Numbered from the stretch's first letter, positions 16,800-25,456 are shown. The stretch is 64,000 nt of DNA from Leifsonia sp. 466MF (GCF_900100265.1 NZ_LT629696.1:3906001-3970000), one strand, 5' to 3'. The notes: a model not told the origin generated them from the letters alone. Numbers and translations: made by a program.

Positions 16800-17117
16800 A
16801 TGGGAAAACTCGTCTACGGCGCGGGCCAGGAGTATGACCTCGACGATCGGGTGCTCAGCCACGTCAAGCTCGCCATCGTTGCGAAGCTTCGCCGCCACGA
16901 GAGCTTTCTGCTGAATTGGGACGTCCCCGTCGAGCAGGGATCCGGCCGGGTCTCGCTCTGGATCAGCCGCGAGGTGCCGCTGGCCTTCCAGTTCAGTGGC
17001 AGCCGCCCGCCCGCCATCAACCCCCAGTGGCTCGAAGCGCTGATGCACACGTCCCAGCGCACCGGCGGCATGGTGATCATGCCCGAGGACGAGGTCGGCC
17101 GCCACCTCCCGAGCTGA
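16800..17117 (+). CDS. DUF7882-like small protein
   Basis: 105 residues beginning MGKLVYGAGQEYDLDDRVLS, which I recognise as a Microbacteriaceae family (DUF7882), sometimes mis-named ATP-dependent DNA ligase. There are no ligase motifs; one compact alpha/beta domain is likely and the function is unknown. A start at 16791 is possible, but MGKLVYG is the family start and CACTAT (16787-16792) lies 7 nt before it, as expected for a leaderless message. Confidence 0.78.
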   Translation: MGKLVYGAGQEYDLDDRVLSHVKLAIVAKLRRHESFLLNWDVPVEQGSGRVSLWISREVPLAFQFSGSRPPAINPQWLEALMHTSQRTGGMVIMPEDEVGRHLPS

Positions 17118-17169
17118 CCGCACGGCTCGAGCGCTTCGTCAATCCCCTGCTTTCGGATCCGACTCGACC

Positions 17170-17175
17170 TAGCTT
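17170..17175 (+). promoter_or_regulatory. Leaderless-type -10 box TAGCTT
   Basis: TAGCTT ends 7 nt before the ATG at 17183, so transcription should begin at or beside the start codon. Confidence 0.5.
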
Positions 17176-17182
17176 TGCTTGC

Positions 17183-17674
17183 ATGGGCGATATGACGGCG
17201 ACGGCAGTGCTGATGATGCTGCCGCGCCGCGCAAGGACGCCGGTGGCGATCCTGGCGGATGGGGCGGTCCCGTCGTCGCTTCGGCTCGACGTCTTCGGCG
17301 GCCGCGACGTGTTCGTCCGGATGCGGCGCGGACCCGGAGTCCACGGTCTCAGCGAGCCGTACCGCGAAGTGTCGCGGGACGACTACCCCGCGGAGTCGGA
17401 GCCGGCACTCGTCGTGATCTCAGAACGGTATGTCCAGGCGCGCTTCGCGTGCTCCGCCTCGGTGTTCGGCGCGACGGACGTCGTCGTGTTCGTGCCGCTG
17501 GACGACGACGGCGAGGCGCCCGCTCATGTCGCCATCCCCATCCCGTCGCTCGACCGCCCGTCGTGGCACGAATTCGAGCTGGTGTCGCGCACCCGAATGG
17601 AGTGCCGCTACCGCGTGGTCCGCGAACGCGACGGCGTCCCGACCGGAGGTTCCCGTGCTCTATCAGCTCTCTGA
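17183..17674 (+). CDS. Unknown protein, paralogue of the 18097-18732 product
   Basis: 163 residues, family not recognised. It aligns over most of its length with the gene two places downstream: both share ATA-hydrophobic starts, RMRRGPGVHGLSEPY against RLRRGAIAYGVPELY, and FVPLDDDGEAPAHVAIPIPS against WVPLDDSRRPFARMRVPIPS. It lacks the cysteine-rich tail of the paralogue. Its end overlaps the next gene by 20 nt. The ATG is fixed by the -10 box 7 nt upstream. Probably cytosolic. Confidence 0.7.
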   Translation: MGDMTATAVLMMLPRRARTPVAILADGAVPSSLRLDVFGGRDVFVRMRRGPGVHGLSEPYREVSRDDYPAESEPALVVISERYVQARFACSASVFGATDVVVFVPLDDDGEAPAHVAIPIPSLDRPSWHEFELVSRTRMECRYRVVRERDGVPTGGSRALSAL

Positions 17675-18104
17675 GATCGAGCGCCTTCTCGATGAGGCGC
17701 CCGGGCTCTATGTCCGCTACTCGGCCGGCTATGCGGCCGACCTGGAGGCCGGTCCCATCGATGTCGCGAGCGGACTCGCGCTCCCCGGCCTGCCAGCCCG
17801 TCCCCTCGACCCGGAGGCGTGGTGGACGCTGCCCCGCCGGGAGTGGATCGCGCGACAGCTGACGCAGCTTCCGGCTGCCCGGCACGCCACGTTCGAGGGC
17901 GTGCACCCCGAGCGCTTCGCGTGGCTGCTGCGCGGCCGCCCCGCCGGTCACGGCCTGGACGGCGAGGCACTCGTCACCGACATCGAGGTGGTCGGTCGCC
18001 TGGCCGAGTGCCTCATCGCGGAGGCCGACCGGGTATGCGACGAGCGGTTCGACGCAGAGCCCGGGCGTCGCGAGGCGGAGCTGGTGTCGGTGGCGCATGC
18101 CTGA
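17655..18104 (+). CDS. DUF6098-like protein
   Basis: 149 residues with LYVRYSAGYAADLEAGP near residue 16 and LALPGLPARPLDPEAWW near 42, a pattern I associate with DUF6098, an actinobacterial family of unknown function. The GTG at 17655 has GGAGG 6 nt upstream. It overlaps the gene before it by 20 nt and the gene after it by 8 nt, so the three are one transcription unit in which the two outer genes are paralogues. Confidence 0.72.
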   Translation: MLYQLSEIERLLDEAPGLYVRYSAGYAADLEAGPIDVASGLALPGLPARPLDPEAWWTLPRREWIARQLTQLPAARHATFEGVHPERFAWLLRGRPAGHGLDGEALVTDIEVVGRLAECLIAEADRVCDERFDAEPGRREAELVSVAHA

Positions 18105-18732
18105 AGGTCTGCTCGTCGAGGCCACGGCCATCCTGCAGCTCATCTCCGACAGTCCGTCGGGCGGCACCGCCATCGTGCTGCGGACGCCCGAGGCGCCGCC
18201 GTTCGTGGTGATGGGCGACGACACGGAGGAGGGCTTCTCGCGGTTGCGACGCGGCGCGATCGCCTACGGAGTCCCCGAGCTGTATCAGGTGCTGCCGCGC
18301 GACATGCTGAGCGCCGGCCACATCCTCCACATCCGTGACGACCACCGGCCGGCCCGCGTCGACAAGGCCGGCTCGATCTTCGGCCCCGCCCCGGACAAGC
18401 TGTGGGTGCCGCTCGACGACTCGCGACGCCCGTTCGCCCGGATGCGGGTGCCCATCCCGTCGCTGGAGCGGCCGGCGTACGTGGAGTTCGCGCTGGAGGG
18501 CGACGGCGACGTGCTGGAGTACCGGTTGAACGGCGAAGCGCGGATCGGCGACGGCTACATCTGCTCGTACTGCGGCAAACTCTGTCCGACCAAGGAGCCG
18601 CACACGGCCGCGCACGGCGTGGCCGGGCACACGCACGCGGGCGTCGCCGCCGGGCAGGACCAGGACGGGCCGGCGCCCGAGACCGGGCCTCTGGAAGTGA
18701 GGGGCCACCCCGGCCCCGGGTCGCAGCTGTGA
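18097..18732 (+). CDS. Unknown protein with C-terminal zinc-finger-like motif
   Basis: 211 residues. Residues 1-145 are homologous to the product of 17183-17674. The tail adds ICSYCGKLCPTKEPHTAAH (about residues 151-169), a CxxC-x3-C cluster followed by histidines that could bind zinc, and then a Gly/Pro/Gln-rich disordered end. Function unknown; the added finger suggests binding to nucleic acid or protein. It ends in a GTGA overlap with the glycosyltransferase gene. Confidence 0.7.
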   Translation: MPEGLLVEATAILQLISDSPSGGTAIVLRTPEAPPFVVMGDDTEEGFSRLRRGAIAYGVPELYQVLPRDMLSAGHILHIRDDHRPARVDKAGSIFGPAPDKLWVPLDDSRRPFARMRVPIPSLERPAYVEFALEGDGDVLEYRLNGEARIGDGYICSYCGKLCPTKEPHTAAHGVAGHTHAGVAAGQDQDGPAPETGPLEVRGHPGPGSQL

Positions 18733-19694
18733 GCCGCGCTCTGCGGCTTCTCGTCTGGCAGGTCCATGGCGGCTGGATGGATGCGTTCGTGCGTGGGCGG
18801 CACACCTACCTGCTCCCGGTGGATGCGGCGGGCGAGGGTGGTGTCGGCGGCCGGGACTGGCCTGCGAACGTGGTCGACGTCCCGGAGGCCGAGCTGGCGT
18901 CCACGCCGTTCGACGCCGTCGTGCTCCAGCGGCTGGAGGAGTTCGACCTGGTCGAGCGGCTCACCGGGCGCCGTCCCGGTGTGGATGTGCCGGTCGTGTT
19001 CGTCGAGCACAACACGCCCCAGGAGGGCATTCCGAATTCGCGGCATCCTCTCGCCGATCGGGACGACCTGCTGATCGCCCACGTCACGCACTTCAACGCG
19101 CTGTTCTGGGACACCGGCTCCACCCGCACCCGGGTGATCGAGCATGGTGTCGTCGACTACGGCAACCATTTCACCGGCGAGCTTCCGCGCGCCGCGGCGG
19201 TGATCAACGAGCCGGTGCGCCGCTGGCGTGTGACGGGTTCGGATCTTCTCGGCGGCTTCGCCGCTGTGGCGCCGGTCGACGTCTTCGGGATGCAGGTGGG
19301 CGGCCTGGCGCAGGCGCTCGGCGTCGGCAGCGACCGGGTGGTCGCCGCGGGTGACATCGAGGCGCCTCGTCTGTTCTCCGAGGTCGGGCGTCGGCGTGTG
19401 TACGTGCATCCCAACCGCTGGACGTCGCTGGGGCTCTCGCTGCTCGAGTCGATGACGGCAGGGGTCCCGGTCGTGGCGCTGGATGCGACGGACGCGCGCC
19501 GCGCCGTGGTGCCGGGTGTGGGGGCCATCTCGACCGACCTGGCGGAGCTGCATGACGCGGTCCGCGCGTTCGTGGACGACCCGGGTCGCGGAGCGGAGGC
19601 GGGCGGACGCGCGCGCGAGTGGGCGCTGGAGCGGTTCGGTCTCGGCCGCTACCAGGCGGACTGGGACGACCTGCTGGCGCACTGGGTGGGCTGA
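18729..19694 (+). CDS. Glycosyltransferase family 1/4-like protein
   Basis: 321 residues. The C-terminal half has the GT-B donor-site signature SLGLSLLESMTAGVPVVALD near residue 236, and the N-terminal half FVEHNTPQEGIPNSRHPLAD near 94. It would move a sugar from a nucleotide donor to an unknown acceptor, in the cytosol. The GTG at 18729 overlaps the upstream stop by 4 nt, so it is last in the 17183-19694 unit. The frame extends further upstream only as a shadow. Confidence 0.82.
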   Translation: MSRALRLLVWQVHGGWMDAFVRGRHTYLLPVDAAGEGGVGGRDWPANVVDVPEAELASTPFDAVVLQRLEEFDLVERLTGRRPGVDVPVVFVEHNTPQEGIPNSRHPLADRDDLLIAHVTHFNALFWDTGSTRTRVIEHGVVDYGNHFTGELPRAAAVINEPVRRWRVTGSDLLGGFAAVAPVDVFGMQVGGLAQALGVGSDRVVAAGDIEAPRLFSEVGRRRVYVHPNRWTSLGLSLLESMTAGVPVVALDATDARRAVVPGVGAISTDLAELHDAVRAFVDDPGRGAEAGGRAREWALERFGLGRYQADWDDLLAHWVG

Positions 19695-19699
19695 GCGCG

Positions 19700-20575
19700 T
19701 CAGTCGTCGCGTGCGTCGCGCAGCGCCTTCTCCGCTTCGCGGACGGCGCGTTGCGCGTCGGAGATCCGCGAGCGCAGCTCGCGCTCGGCGGCACGCGTCT
19801 CGCTCAGGTCGTCCGTGATCCGTTGCAGCCGTCGTTGCAGCGAGTCCCGCTCCGCCTCCAGGTCGCCGCGGTGGTCGACCGTCTCGTCGAGCTCGTCGTC
19901 GAGGGCCTCGGCGTCCTCGCGGGCGCGCGCGACCGCCTTCTCGGCGGCCCGGATGCGGCGCTGCCGTTCCCGGCGCTCGCTCGGCGACTCGGTGTGCTCC
20001 TCTGCGGCCGGCTCGTCGTCCGCTTCGGCCGCGCCGGCATCCTCGTTCCCGCCGCCTCCGCCCTGCGCCTTCCGGCGGCCGGGCCGCGGCGCCGGGAAGT
20101 CCTCGATGTCGATCGGCAGCGCGACGGCGTCGGAGACGTCGACCTGCTCGAGACCGGTCGACTCGAGGGCGCGCACCAGCATCCCGCTCCGAACCGCGGC
20201 GGCCGCTGCCGGGTCGATGACGGCCGCCTGCAACGTCTCCTCGACTTCACGCTGCACCGCCGGGCTGAGGTCCAGTCCGTCTGTCGCGCGCTGCAGCAGC
20301 CGCTGGCGCTCCTGGGTGAGCGCGCGGATCTCGGCGCGGTCGCGGGAGGCGAACGCATCCCGCATCCGCGAGCCGATCTCCAGCACGTCGCCGACGAGGT
20401 CCGGGTGCTCGCGGGTGAGCGCGTTGATCGCGGCCGCCGACGCCGACGGTTTGCGCAGGGTCTTGATCTGCTTGGCCGTCGAGCGGTCGGCCTGGGCCGC
20501 GGCGGCGTTGCGCCGGGCGATGAAGTCGCCGGGTGCGACCGAGTACAACTCGCCGGCCACATCCCGCAGGTCCAT
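19700..20575 (-). CDS. Coiled-coil protein of unknown function
   Basis: 291 residues. The N-terminal third is helical (FIARRNAAAAQADRSTAKQI and following, the start of a common actinobacterial hypothetical family), the middle holds a Gly/Glu-rich linker (GGGGGNEDAG), and residues about 190-291 form a long Arg/Glu/Asp coiled coil. No enzymatic motif or signal peptide. The ATG is supported by TACACT 6 nt upstream. It is convergent with the glycosyltransferase gene, 5 nt away. Confidence 0.75.
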   Translation of the reverse strand: MDLRDVAGELYSVAPGDFIARRNAAAAQADRSTAKQIKTLRKPSASAAAINALTREHPDLVGDVLEIGSRMRDAFASRDRAEIRALTQERQRLLQRATDGLDLSPAVQREVEETLQAAVIDPAAAAAVRSGMLVRALESTGLEQVDVSDAVALPIDIEDFPAPRPGRRKAQGGGGGNEDAGAAEADDEPAAEEHTESPSERRERQRRIRAAEKAVARAREDAEALDDELDETVDHRGDLEAERDSLQRRLQRITDDLSETRAAERELRSRISDAQRAVREAEKALRDARDD

Positions 20576-20581
20576 GCGGCG

Positions 20582-20587
20582 AGTGTA
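20582..20587 (-). promoter_or_regulatory. Leaderless-type -10 box TACACT
   Basis: On the minus strand TACACT ends 6 nt before the ATG at 20575. Confidence 0.5.
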
Positions 20588-20597
20588 CGCGCGGGAC

Positions 20598-20861
20598 TCA
20601 GTGGTTGCGGAGCTCCTTCACGAGCTCGCCCTTGTTCTTCTTGGAGTAGCCGCTGAGGCCGAGCTCCTTCGCGCGCTTCTTCAGCTCGGGCACGGTCCAG
20701 TCCTCGTACGAACCGGAGTCGCCGCCCTTGCGGCCGACCGAGGATCGGCCGCGGGATGCTGCGGCGTTGGAGATGCGAGCAGCCTTCTGCTTGGAGTCCC
20801 CCTCCTTGCGCAGCTTCTCGTAGAGCTCCTGGTCTTTCAGCTGGGGCTTGTTGCCGGGCAT
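20598..20861 (-). CDS. DUF7218/Rho_N-like small basic protein
   Basis: 87 residues, MPGNKPQLKDQELYEKLRKE onward, ending in a SAP or Rho-N-like helical motif (WTVPELKKRAKELGLSGYSK) that usually binds nucleic acid. It resembles the family I recall as DUF7218. The ATG has a GGAAGGAG site at normal spacing, unlike its leaderless neighbours. A functional relative may be the ChaB/Rho_N protein at 63480. Confidence 0.78.
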   Translation of the reverse strand: MPGNKPQLKDQELYEKLRKEGDSKQKAARISNAAASRGRSSVGRKGGDSGSYEDWTVPELKKRAKELGLSGYSKKNKGELVKELRNH

Positions 20862-20922
20862 ATCCGCTCCTTCCGTTTCGGCAGGAACAGTACGCCCGGC
20901 ACAGCCGGCTGTCAGGGTGCGA

Positions 20923-21576
20923 TCAGACGCGCGGCCCCTTCGCGGCCTTCACCGCGCCGAAGTACTCGTTCGAGGGGCGCAGCCACATCAGCACGACCGC
21001 GACGATCGTCGCCAGCACCTGCAGCAGCCCGGTTCCGAAGCCGGTCAGCAGGTTGAGCAGCGAGAGCACGGTGAGCACCGTGAGGACGATGCGCGCCCAG
21101 TTCGCGCCGCGGCGCATGAAGTAGGCGAAGAGGACGAAGACGACGGCCCAGAAGATCAGGGTGACGATCGACCAGGTCACGAGGAACGTGACGGACGCGT
21201 CCGCGACCTGCTGCGCCGTGAGGCCTCGGAGGTCGGCGCCCTGCTGTTCGATGACGCGCACCTGGTCGGCGCGCGATCCCGAGACGACCGCGATCGTGAT
21301 GATGCCGCTGATCACGCTCAGCACTGCACCGGCGACGTACAGCCAGAACGCGATGTTGACCGTGTTCGGCGGAGACGTCGGCGCGACGGCGGTGGACGGA
21401 CCGGTGGCCGCGGCGGGGTAGGAGCTGGGCGGCGGCGGTGGTGCAGCCGGGATGCCCTGACTGGGCGGAGGGGGAGGCGGAGGCGTCGGATCGGATGCGG
21501 GCGGCGGGCTTACCGGCTCGCCCGCCCCGGTGGGTCCGGCGGGGCGCGGTGTGCTCTCGTCGTCTGGATTCGTCAT
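20923..21576 (-). CDS. Proline-rich membrane protein
   Basis: 217 residues. Residues 1-70 are a disordered Pro/Ser/Ala stretch; the rest has about four hydrophobic segments (IAFWLYVAGAVLSVISGIIT, TFLVTWSIVTLIFWAVVFVL and two more), ending with a short basic tail. Such proteins are common and uncharacterised in actinobacteria. TATGGT 6 nt before the ATG supports the start. Confidence 0.75.
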   Translation of the reverse strand: MTNPDDESTPRPAGPTGAGEPVSPPPASDPTPPPPPPPSQGIPAAPPPPPSSYPAAATGPSTAVAPTSPPNTVNIAFWLYVAGAVLSVISGIITIAVVSGSRADQVRVIEQQGADLRGLTAQQVADASVTFLVTWSIVTLIFWAVVFVLFAYFMRRGANWARIVLTVLTVLSLLNLLTGFGTGLLQVLATIVAVVLMWLRPSNEYFGAVKAAKGPRV

Positions 21577-21582
21577 GCGGCG

Positions 21583-21588
21583 ACCATA
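21583..21588 (-). promoter_or_regulatory. Leaderless-type -10 box TATGGT
   Basis: On the minus strand TATGGT ends 6 nt before the ATG at 21576. Confidence 0.5.
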
Positions 21589-21672
21589 CTCCCGGGCCGA
21601 ATGGCCTGACTAGGCCTCACCGGGCGGGCCGACGCGGTTCGGCGGGCCGGTGGCTGCCGGGGGAAGCGCCCG

Positions 21673-23196
21673 TCAGCCCGCCGTCTCCGCCGCGCGGGCC
21701 GCGGGGGCCGGCGCGAGCGGCTGGGTGGCCGGACCTTCGAGAACCGTGCCGTCCGGTGCGAAGCGCGAGCCGTGCAGGGGGCAGTCCCACGACAGCTCGG
21801 CGTCGTTCCAGCGGACCACGCCGCCGAGGTGGCTGCACACTGCGGTGAGCGCGCACGTCGTCCCGTCGACCGTCGACACGGCGACCGGGGTGCGACCGCG
21901 TCGGCCGACCGTTCCGGTGCCCTCCGCGACCGGCTCGTCGCCGACCTCCGGGCCTGTCTGAGCGGACGCCCACTCGGTCACCGCGGCCTTGCCGACGCCG
22001 GCGTTCATGGCGACGCCCGAGGCGATGTCCACGGGCCGGGTGACCCGGTGGTGCATCACGCGCGCCCACTCGAGCGTCTCCCCGGTCAGGTCGGCGGTGA
22101 GACTGAGTGCCGAGGCGACGGCGTTCGTCATCCCCCACTTGTCGTAGCCGGTGGCCAGGTAGATGCGTCCGCGGCCGCGGGGCAGCCAGCCGACGAACGG
22201 GATGCGGTTCGCCGACCGGTAGTCCTGCGCCGCCCACCAGTGGGTCCGCTCCGCGCCGGGGAAGGTGCGCTCGGCCCAGGTGGTGAGGTCGGCGAGCTTC
22301 TCGGCCGGCGAGTCCGCGCGGCCGGCCGGGTGACCGTTGCCGCCGACGAGGAGCAGGCGGCTCCCGTCCGCCGCGGTCGCGGTGCGGAGGGAGCGGGTGG
22401 GCGAGTCGGCGGAGATGTACATGGCCTCCGGGATGTCGCCCGGAACACGGAACGCGGTGACGTACGAGCGCGTCGGCTCGACTTTGGCGAAGTACAGCCC
22501 GCGGTCCAGGATGGGCGTCCCGGTCGCGATGACGACCTGGTCGGCGCGGGAAGTGCCGGAGGTGCTGGTCACCACAGCCGGTTTCGCGGCGGACACGTCG
22601 GTGACGCGCTCGCCCTCCACGATCCTCCCGCCGAGCCGCCGGAACTCCGCCGCGAGCGCGGCAAGGACCTTCAGCGGATGGACCTGCGCTTGACCGCCCA
22701 GGGTGAGGGCACCCTCCACCGCGAACGGAAGCTCGGTGGTGCGCTCCTCCACGGCGTCGAGGCCGGCGACGCGGGCGGCGGCGAGTTCCGCATCCAGCTT
22801 GTCCAGGCCGTCGAGCGTCGTCGCGTAGGTGACGGCGTCACGCGTCTCGTACGGGACGGCCTGCTCTTCGAGGAAGTCGAGCAGCCAGCCCTGGCCCGCC
22901 GTGTTGCCGTCGACGTAGGCGCAGAGCACGGCCTCGGAGGCGTGGCGGCGGATCGACGAGAGCGTCGTGCCCTGCAGCAGGCTGACCTTGCCGGTCGTGT
23001 TGCCGGTCGTGACCGCGCCGACGGTGCGGGCTTCCAGCACCAGGACGCGCATCCCCGAGCGGGCGAGCATCAGGGCGGTGGCGAGGCCGGTCAGGCCGGC
23101 GCCGACGACGATCGTGTCGTAGTGCCCATCCCACTCGAACGTGTCGGTCGGGATGTGCGGGGAGGTCTCGAGCCAGAGGGACGTCGTCGGCGGCAT
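21673..23196 (-). CDS. FAD-dependent oxidoreductase with C-terminal Rieske [2Fe-2S] domain
   Basis: 507 residues in two parts. Residues 25-390 form a DAO-type FAD fold (IVVGAGLTGLATALMLARSG), and the C-terminal 110 hold a Rieske domain with CSHLGG and CPLHGSRFAPDG, which supply two cysteines and two histidines to the cluster. This arrangement is widespread in bacteria with no settled substrate; electron transfer between flavin and cluster is expected. Cytosolic, apparently single-gene transcription unit. Confidence 0.9.
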   Translation of the reverse strand: MPPTTSLWLETSPHIPTDTFEWDGHYDTIVVGAGLTGLATALMLARSGMRVLVLEARTVGAVTTGNTTGKVSLLQGTTLSSIRRHASEAVLCAYVDGNTAGQGWLLDFLEEQAVPYETRDAVTYATTLDGLDKLDAELAAARVAGLDAVEERTTELPFAVEGALTLGGQAQVHPLKVLAALAAEFRRLGGRIVEGERVTDVSAAKPAVVTSTSGTSRADQVVIATGTPILDRGLYFAKVEPTRSYVTAFRVPGDIPEAMYISADSPTRSLRTATAADGSRLLLVGGNGHPAGRADSPAEKLADLTTWAERTFPGAERTHWWAAQDYRSANRIPFVGWLPRGRGRIYLATGYDKWGMTNAVASALSLTADLTGETLEWARVMHHRVTRPVDIASGVAMNAGVGKAAVTEWASAQTGPEVGDEPVAEGTGTVGRRGRTPVAVSTVDGTTCALTAVCSHLGGVVRWNDAELSWDCPLHGSRFAPDGTVLEGPATQPLAPAPAARAAETAG

Positions 23197-23241
23197 GAGA
23201 CGAGCATCCCCCGTCGAGGACGCCGTGGGAAGCGGTTGACT

Positions 23242-23523
23242 TCAGGCCAGCGAGTCGAAGTCGAACCAGAACGCGTCGTCGTCGTCCTCCCCGGCGGTGG
23301 CTCCGGAGGCGACGGGGTCGCGCGGGATCGTGGCGGTCTCGATCCGTACGCGCGTCTGCGCGGTGACGAAGATCTCACTCGGAGGTCTGCTGGACTGCGA
23401 GATGGAGACGAAGTCGCCGTCGTTCCTGCTCGCCTGAACGACCCGGGCCTTCAGTTCCTCGACCGGTGCGCGGTCGACGAAGGTGAATCTCAGGTCGTCG
23501 ATGTAGACGTGGAACACCTGCAT
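23242..23523 (-). CDS. Unknown small acidic-tailed protein
   Basis: 93 residues, MQVFHVYIDDLRFTFVDRAP, a likely beta-rich domain, with an acidic aromatic tail (GEDDDDAFWFDFDSLA). Family not recognised. A GGGAGAGG site precedes the ATG. The gene upstream (23605) encodes another small protein ending in acidic residues; the two may form one unit. Confidence 0.65.
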   Translation of the reverse strand: MQVFHVYIDDLRFTFVDRAPVEELKARVVQASRNDGDFVSISQSSRPPSEIFVTAQTRVRIETATIPRDPVASGATAGEDDDDAFWFDFDSLA

Positions 23524-23604
23524 TTACCTCTCCCGGTCGTCGTTTCCTGCCCGATAGTACGCGGCCCCCCGCGTTGTGCCAGTCCGACTCTGTATCGGCC
23601 GCGG

Positions 23605-23943
23605 TCAGAGCAGGTCGAGGTCGACGTCGGGGATGTCGTCGGTGCCGTGCTCGACGTAGGTCGCCCGTTGTGGCGCGAGGGCTGCGATCCGGTGCTCGAA
23701 CTCGTCGACGAACGGCTGATCGTGCAGCTCGGATCCCGAATACTCGGCGTCCTCCGCCAGCATCTGGCTGGCCGGGCCGAGCAGGAGCAGGACCTCCCCG
23801 GTGCTGCCCCCGTCCACGACAACGGGGGCGCGGACTTCGGCGGCGGCGTTGTTCTGGGCCAGCGCGGCGGCGAAGCGCACGATGACGTCGGCGATGTCGT
23901 CTCCGGTGAGGAGAGAACCGCTCGCATAATGGATGCGCTTCAT
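23605..23943 (-). CDS. Unknown small protein
   Basis: 112 residues from MKRIHYASGSLLTGDDIADV. It looks like a small alpha/beta domain (VIVRFAAALAQNNAAAEVRA, then GEVLLLLGPASQMLAEDAEY). Family not recognised. The ATG at 23943 is preferred over 23949; TATGGA sits 6 nt before the earlier GTG-ATG pair. Together with the 23242 gene it could be a two-gene unit 81 nt apart. Confidence 0.65.
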   Translation of the reverse strand: MKRIHYASGSLLTGDDIADVIVRFAAALAQNNAAAEVRAPVVVDGGSTGEVLLLLGPASQMLAEDAEYSGSELHDQPFVDEFEHRIAALAPQRATYVEHGTDDIPDVDLDLL

Positions 23944-24030
23944 CACCAATCCATACGATCACCTGGGGGAAAGGTCAAGGCTTTGCGGTGTGGCCTTGCG
24001 GTGATGGAGCGGTGCGCGTTCACTCGCGGA

Positions 24031-24642
24031 ATGACCGATCAGACCAGACCCTTGACCGCGCTCGCCCTCGTCTGCACGCTCAAGCCGTCGCCCGGCGAGT
24101 CGAGCAGTCAGCTGCTCGCGCGCCAGCTCCTCGACGAGCTGGCGACCCACGATGTGACCGGCACCGCGGTGCGCCTCGTCGACTACGACATCAAGCCCGG
24201 CGTCGAGCTCGACGAGGGCGATGGCGACCAGTGGCCGCACATCCGCGAGCAGATCATAGCGTCCGACATCCTGCTCATCGTCACGCCCACGTGGATGGGA
24301 CACCTCTCGTCGGTGGCGCAGCGCGCGCTGGAGCGTCTCGACGCCGAGCTGTCGGAGACGGACGACGCCGGCCGACCGCTCATCGAGGGCAAGGTGGGCA
24401 TCGTCGGCGTCGTGGGCAACGAGGACGGCGCGCACGGAATCATCGCCGACCTCTTCCAGGGGCTCAACGACGTCGGCTTCAGCATCCCGTCGCAGGGCGC
24501 GACGTACTGGAACGGCGAGGCGATGCAGACCGTCGATTACAAGGACCTCGACGAGACCCCGGAGGCCGTGGCGAGCGCGAACGCCGTCGTGGCGAAGAAC
24601 GCCGCCCACCTGGCGCGGCTGCTCTCCGAGCGCCCGTACTGA
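24031..24642 (+). CDS. Flavodoxin-like NAD(P)H-dependent oxidoreductase
   Basis: 203 residues of the flavodoxin/NADPH-FMN reductase fold. ALVCTLKPSPGESSSQLLAR near residue 12 is the FMN phosphate loop, ILLIVTPTWMGHLSSVAQRA near 86 is the second flavin loop, and GVVGNEDGAHGI near 133 the third. Cytosolic flavoprotein; electron acceptor unknown. Single gene; its stop lies in a short hairpin. Confidence 0.85.
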   Translation: MTDQTRPLTALALVCTLKPSPGESSSQLLARQLLDELATHDVTGTAVRLVDYDIKPGVELDEGDGDQWPHIREQIIASDILLIVTPTWMGHLSSVAQRALERLDAELSETDDAGRPLIEGKVGIVGVVGNEDGAHGIIADLFQGLNDVGFSIPSQGATYWNGEAMQTVDYKDLDETPEAVASANAVVAKNAAHLARLLSERPY

Positions 24643-24649
24643 CGGGCGC
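24630..24649 (+). terminator. Short hairpin overlapping the flavodoxin-like stop codon
   Basis: GCGCCCGT (24630-24637) pairs with ACGGGCGC (24642-24649) around ACTG. There is no T run, and the next gene's -10 box follows within 4 nt, so termination is only possible. Confidence 0.35.
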
Positions 24650-24652
24650 AGT

Positions 24653-24658
24653 TAGCAT
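24653..24658 (+). promoter_or_regulatory. Leaderless-type -10 box TAGCAT
   Basis: TAGCAT ends 6 nt before the GTG at 24665. Confidence 0.5.
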
Positions 24659-24664
24659 GGCCGC

Positions 24665-25456
24665 GTGACCGAACCCGACCCCCGGATCGTCGCGCGCCTG
24701 CGGGCTGCGGGATGCGTCTTCGCCGAAGACGAGGCGCGCCTGCTGATCGAGGCGGCCGGTTCGCCCGCCGAACTCGACGCCCTGGTGTCGCGTCGTGTCG
24801 CCGGAGAGCCGCTCGAGCCGCTGCTCGGCTGGGTCGAGTTCGGTGGGCTCCGCCTCCACGTCGCCCCGGGGGCCTTCGTGCCGCGGCGGCGCACCGAACT
24901 GCTCGCCGGGCGCGCGGCCGATCTCGCCGCGGCCACGGTCGCCGTGTCCGGCGCCGCCGTCGTGGTCGACCTGTGCTGCGGTGTCGGTGCGATCGGCGCG
25001 GTCGTCGCCGACCGCGTGCCCGCCGCCGAGGTGTATGCCGCCGATCTGGATCCGGTCGCCGTCGCATGCGCGCGGCGCAACGTCGCTCCCGACCGTGTCT
25101 TCGAGGGCGACCTGTTCGCGGCGCTCCCTTCCGAGCTGCGCGGCCGCGTCGATGTGCTGGCCGTCAACGCGCCCTACGTCCCGACCGAAGCGATCGCCCT
25201 CATGCCGCCGGAGGCGCGCGACCACGAGCCGGGGATGGCGCTCGACGGCGGCGCGGACGGCCTCGACATCCACCGCCGCATCGCTACGGAGGCCCCGGGC
25301 TGGCTCGCACCGGGCGGAACGCTGCTGATCGAGGCCGGCGAGGAGCAGGCAGCCGTCTCGTCCGCCCTCTTCGCAGCTGCCGGGCTCACGTCGCGCATCG
25401 AGTCGGACGACGACCTGGGCGCGACGGTGGTCGTCGCGTCCGCGCCGTCCGCGTAG
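24665..25456 (+). CDS. Putative protein N5-glutamine methyltransferase (PrmC/HemK-like)
   Basis: 263 residues. The SAM-binding motif VVDLCCGVGAIGAVVA is near residue 99 and the catalytic motif reads VNAPYVPTEAI near 162, with NAPY in place of the usual NPPY. An N-terminal helical part (LIEAAGSPAELDALVSRRVA) precedes GWVEFGGLRLHVAPG. PrmC methylates the GGQ glutamine of release factors; this looks like a second, divergent copy common in actinobacteria, so its substrate may differ. The GTG start is supported by the -10 box. Confidence 0.82.
   Translation: MTEPDPRIVARLRAAGCVFAEDEARLLIEAAGSPAELDALVSRRVAGEPLEPLLGWVEFGGLRLHVAPGAFVPRRRTELLAGRAADLAAATVAVSGAAVVVDLCCGVGAIGAVVADRVPAAEVYAADLDPVAVACARRNVAPDRVFEGDLFAALPSELRGRVDVLAVNAPYVPTEAIALMPPEARDHEPGMALDGGADGLDIHRRIATEAPGWLAPGGTLLIEAGEEQAAVSSALFAAAGLTSRIESDDDLGATVVVASAPSA

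Noticed and set aside
16800..17117. ATP-dependent DNA ligase
   Set aside because: The label is sometimes attached to this family, but 105 residues with no ligase KxDG motif cannot be a ligase.
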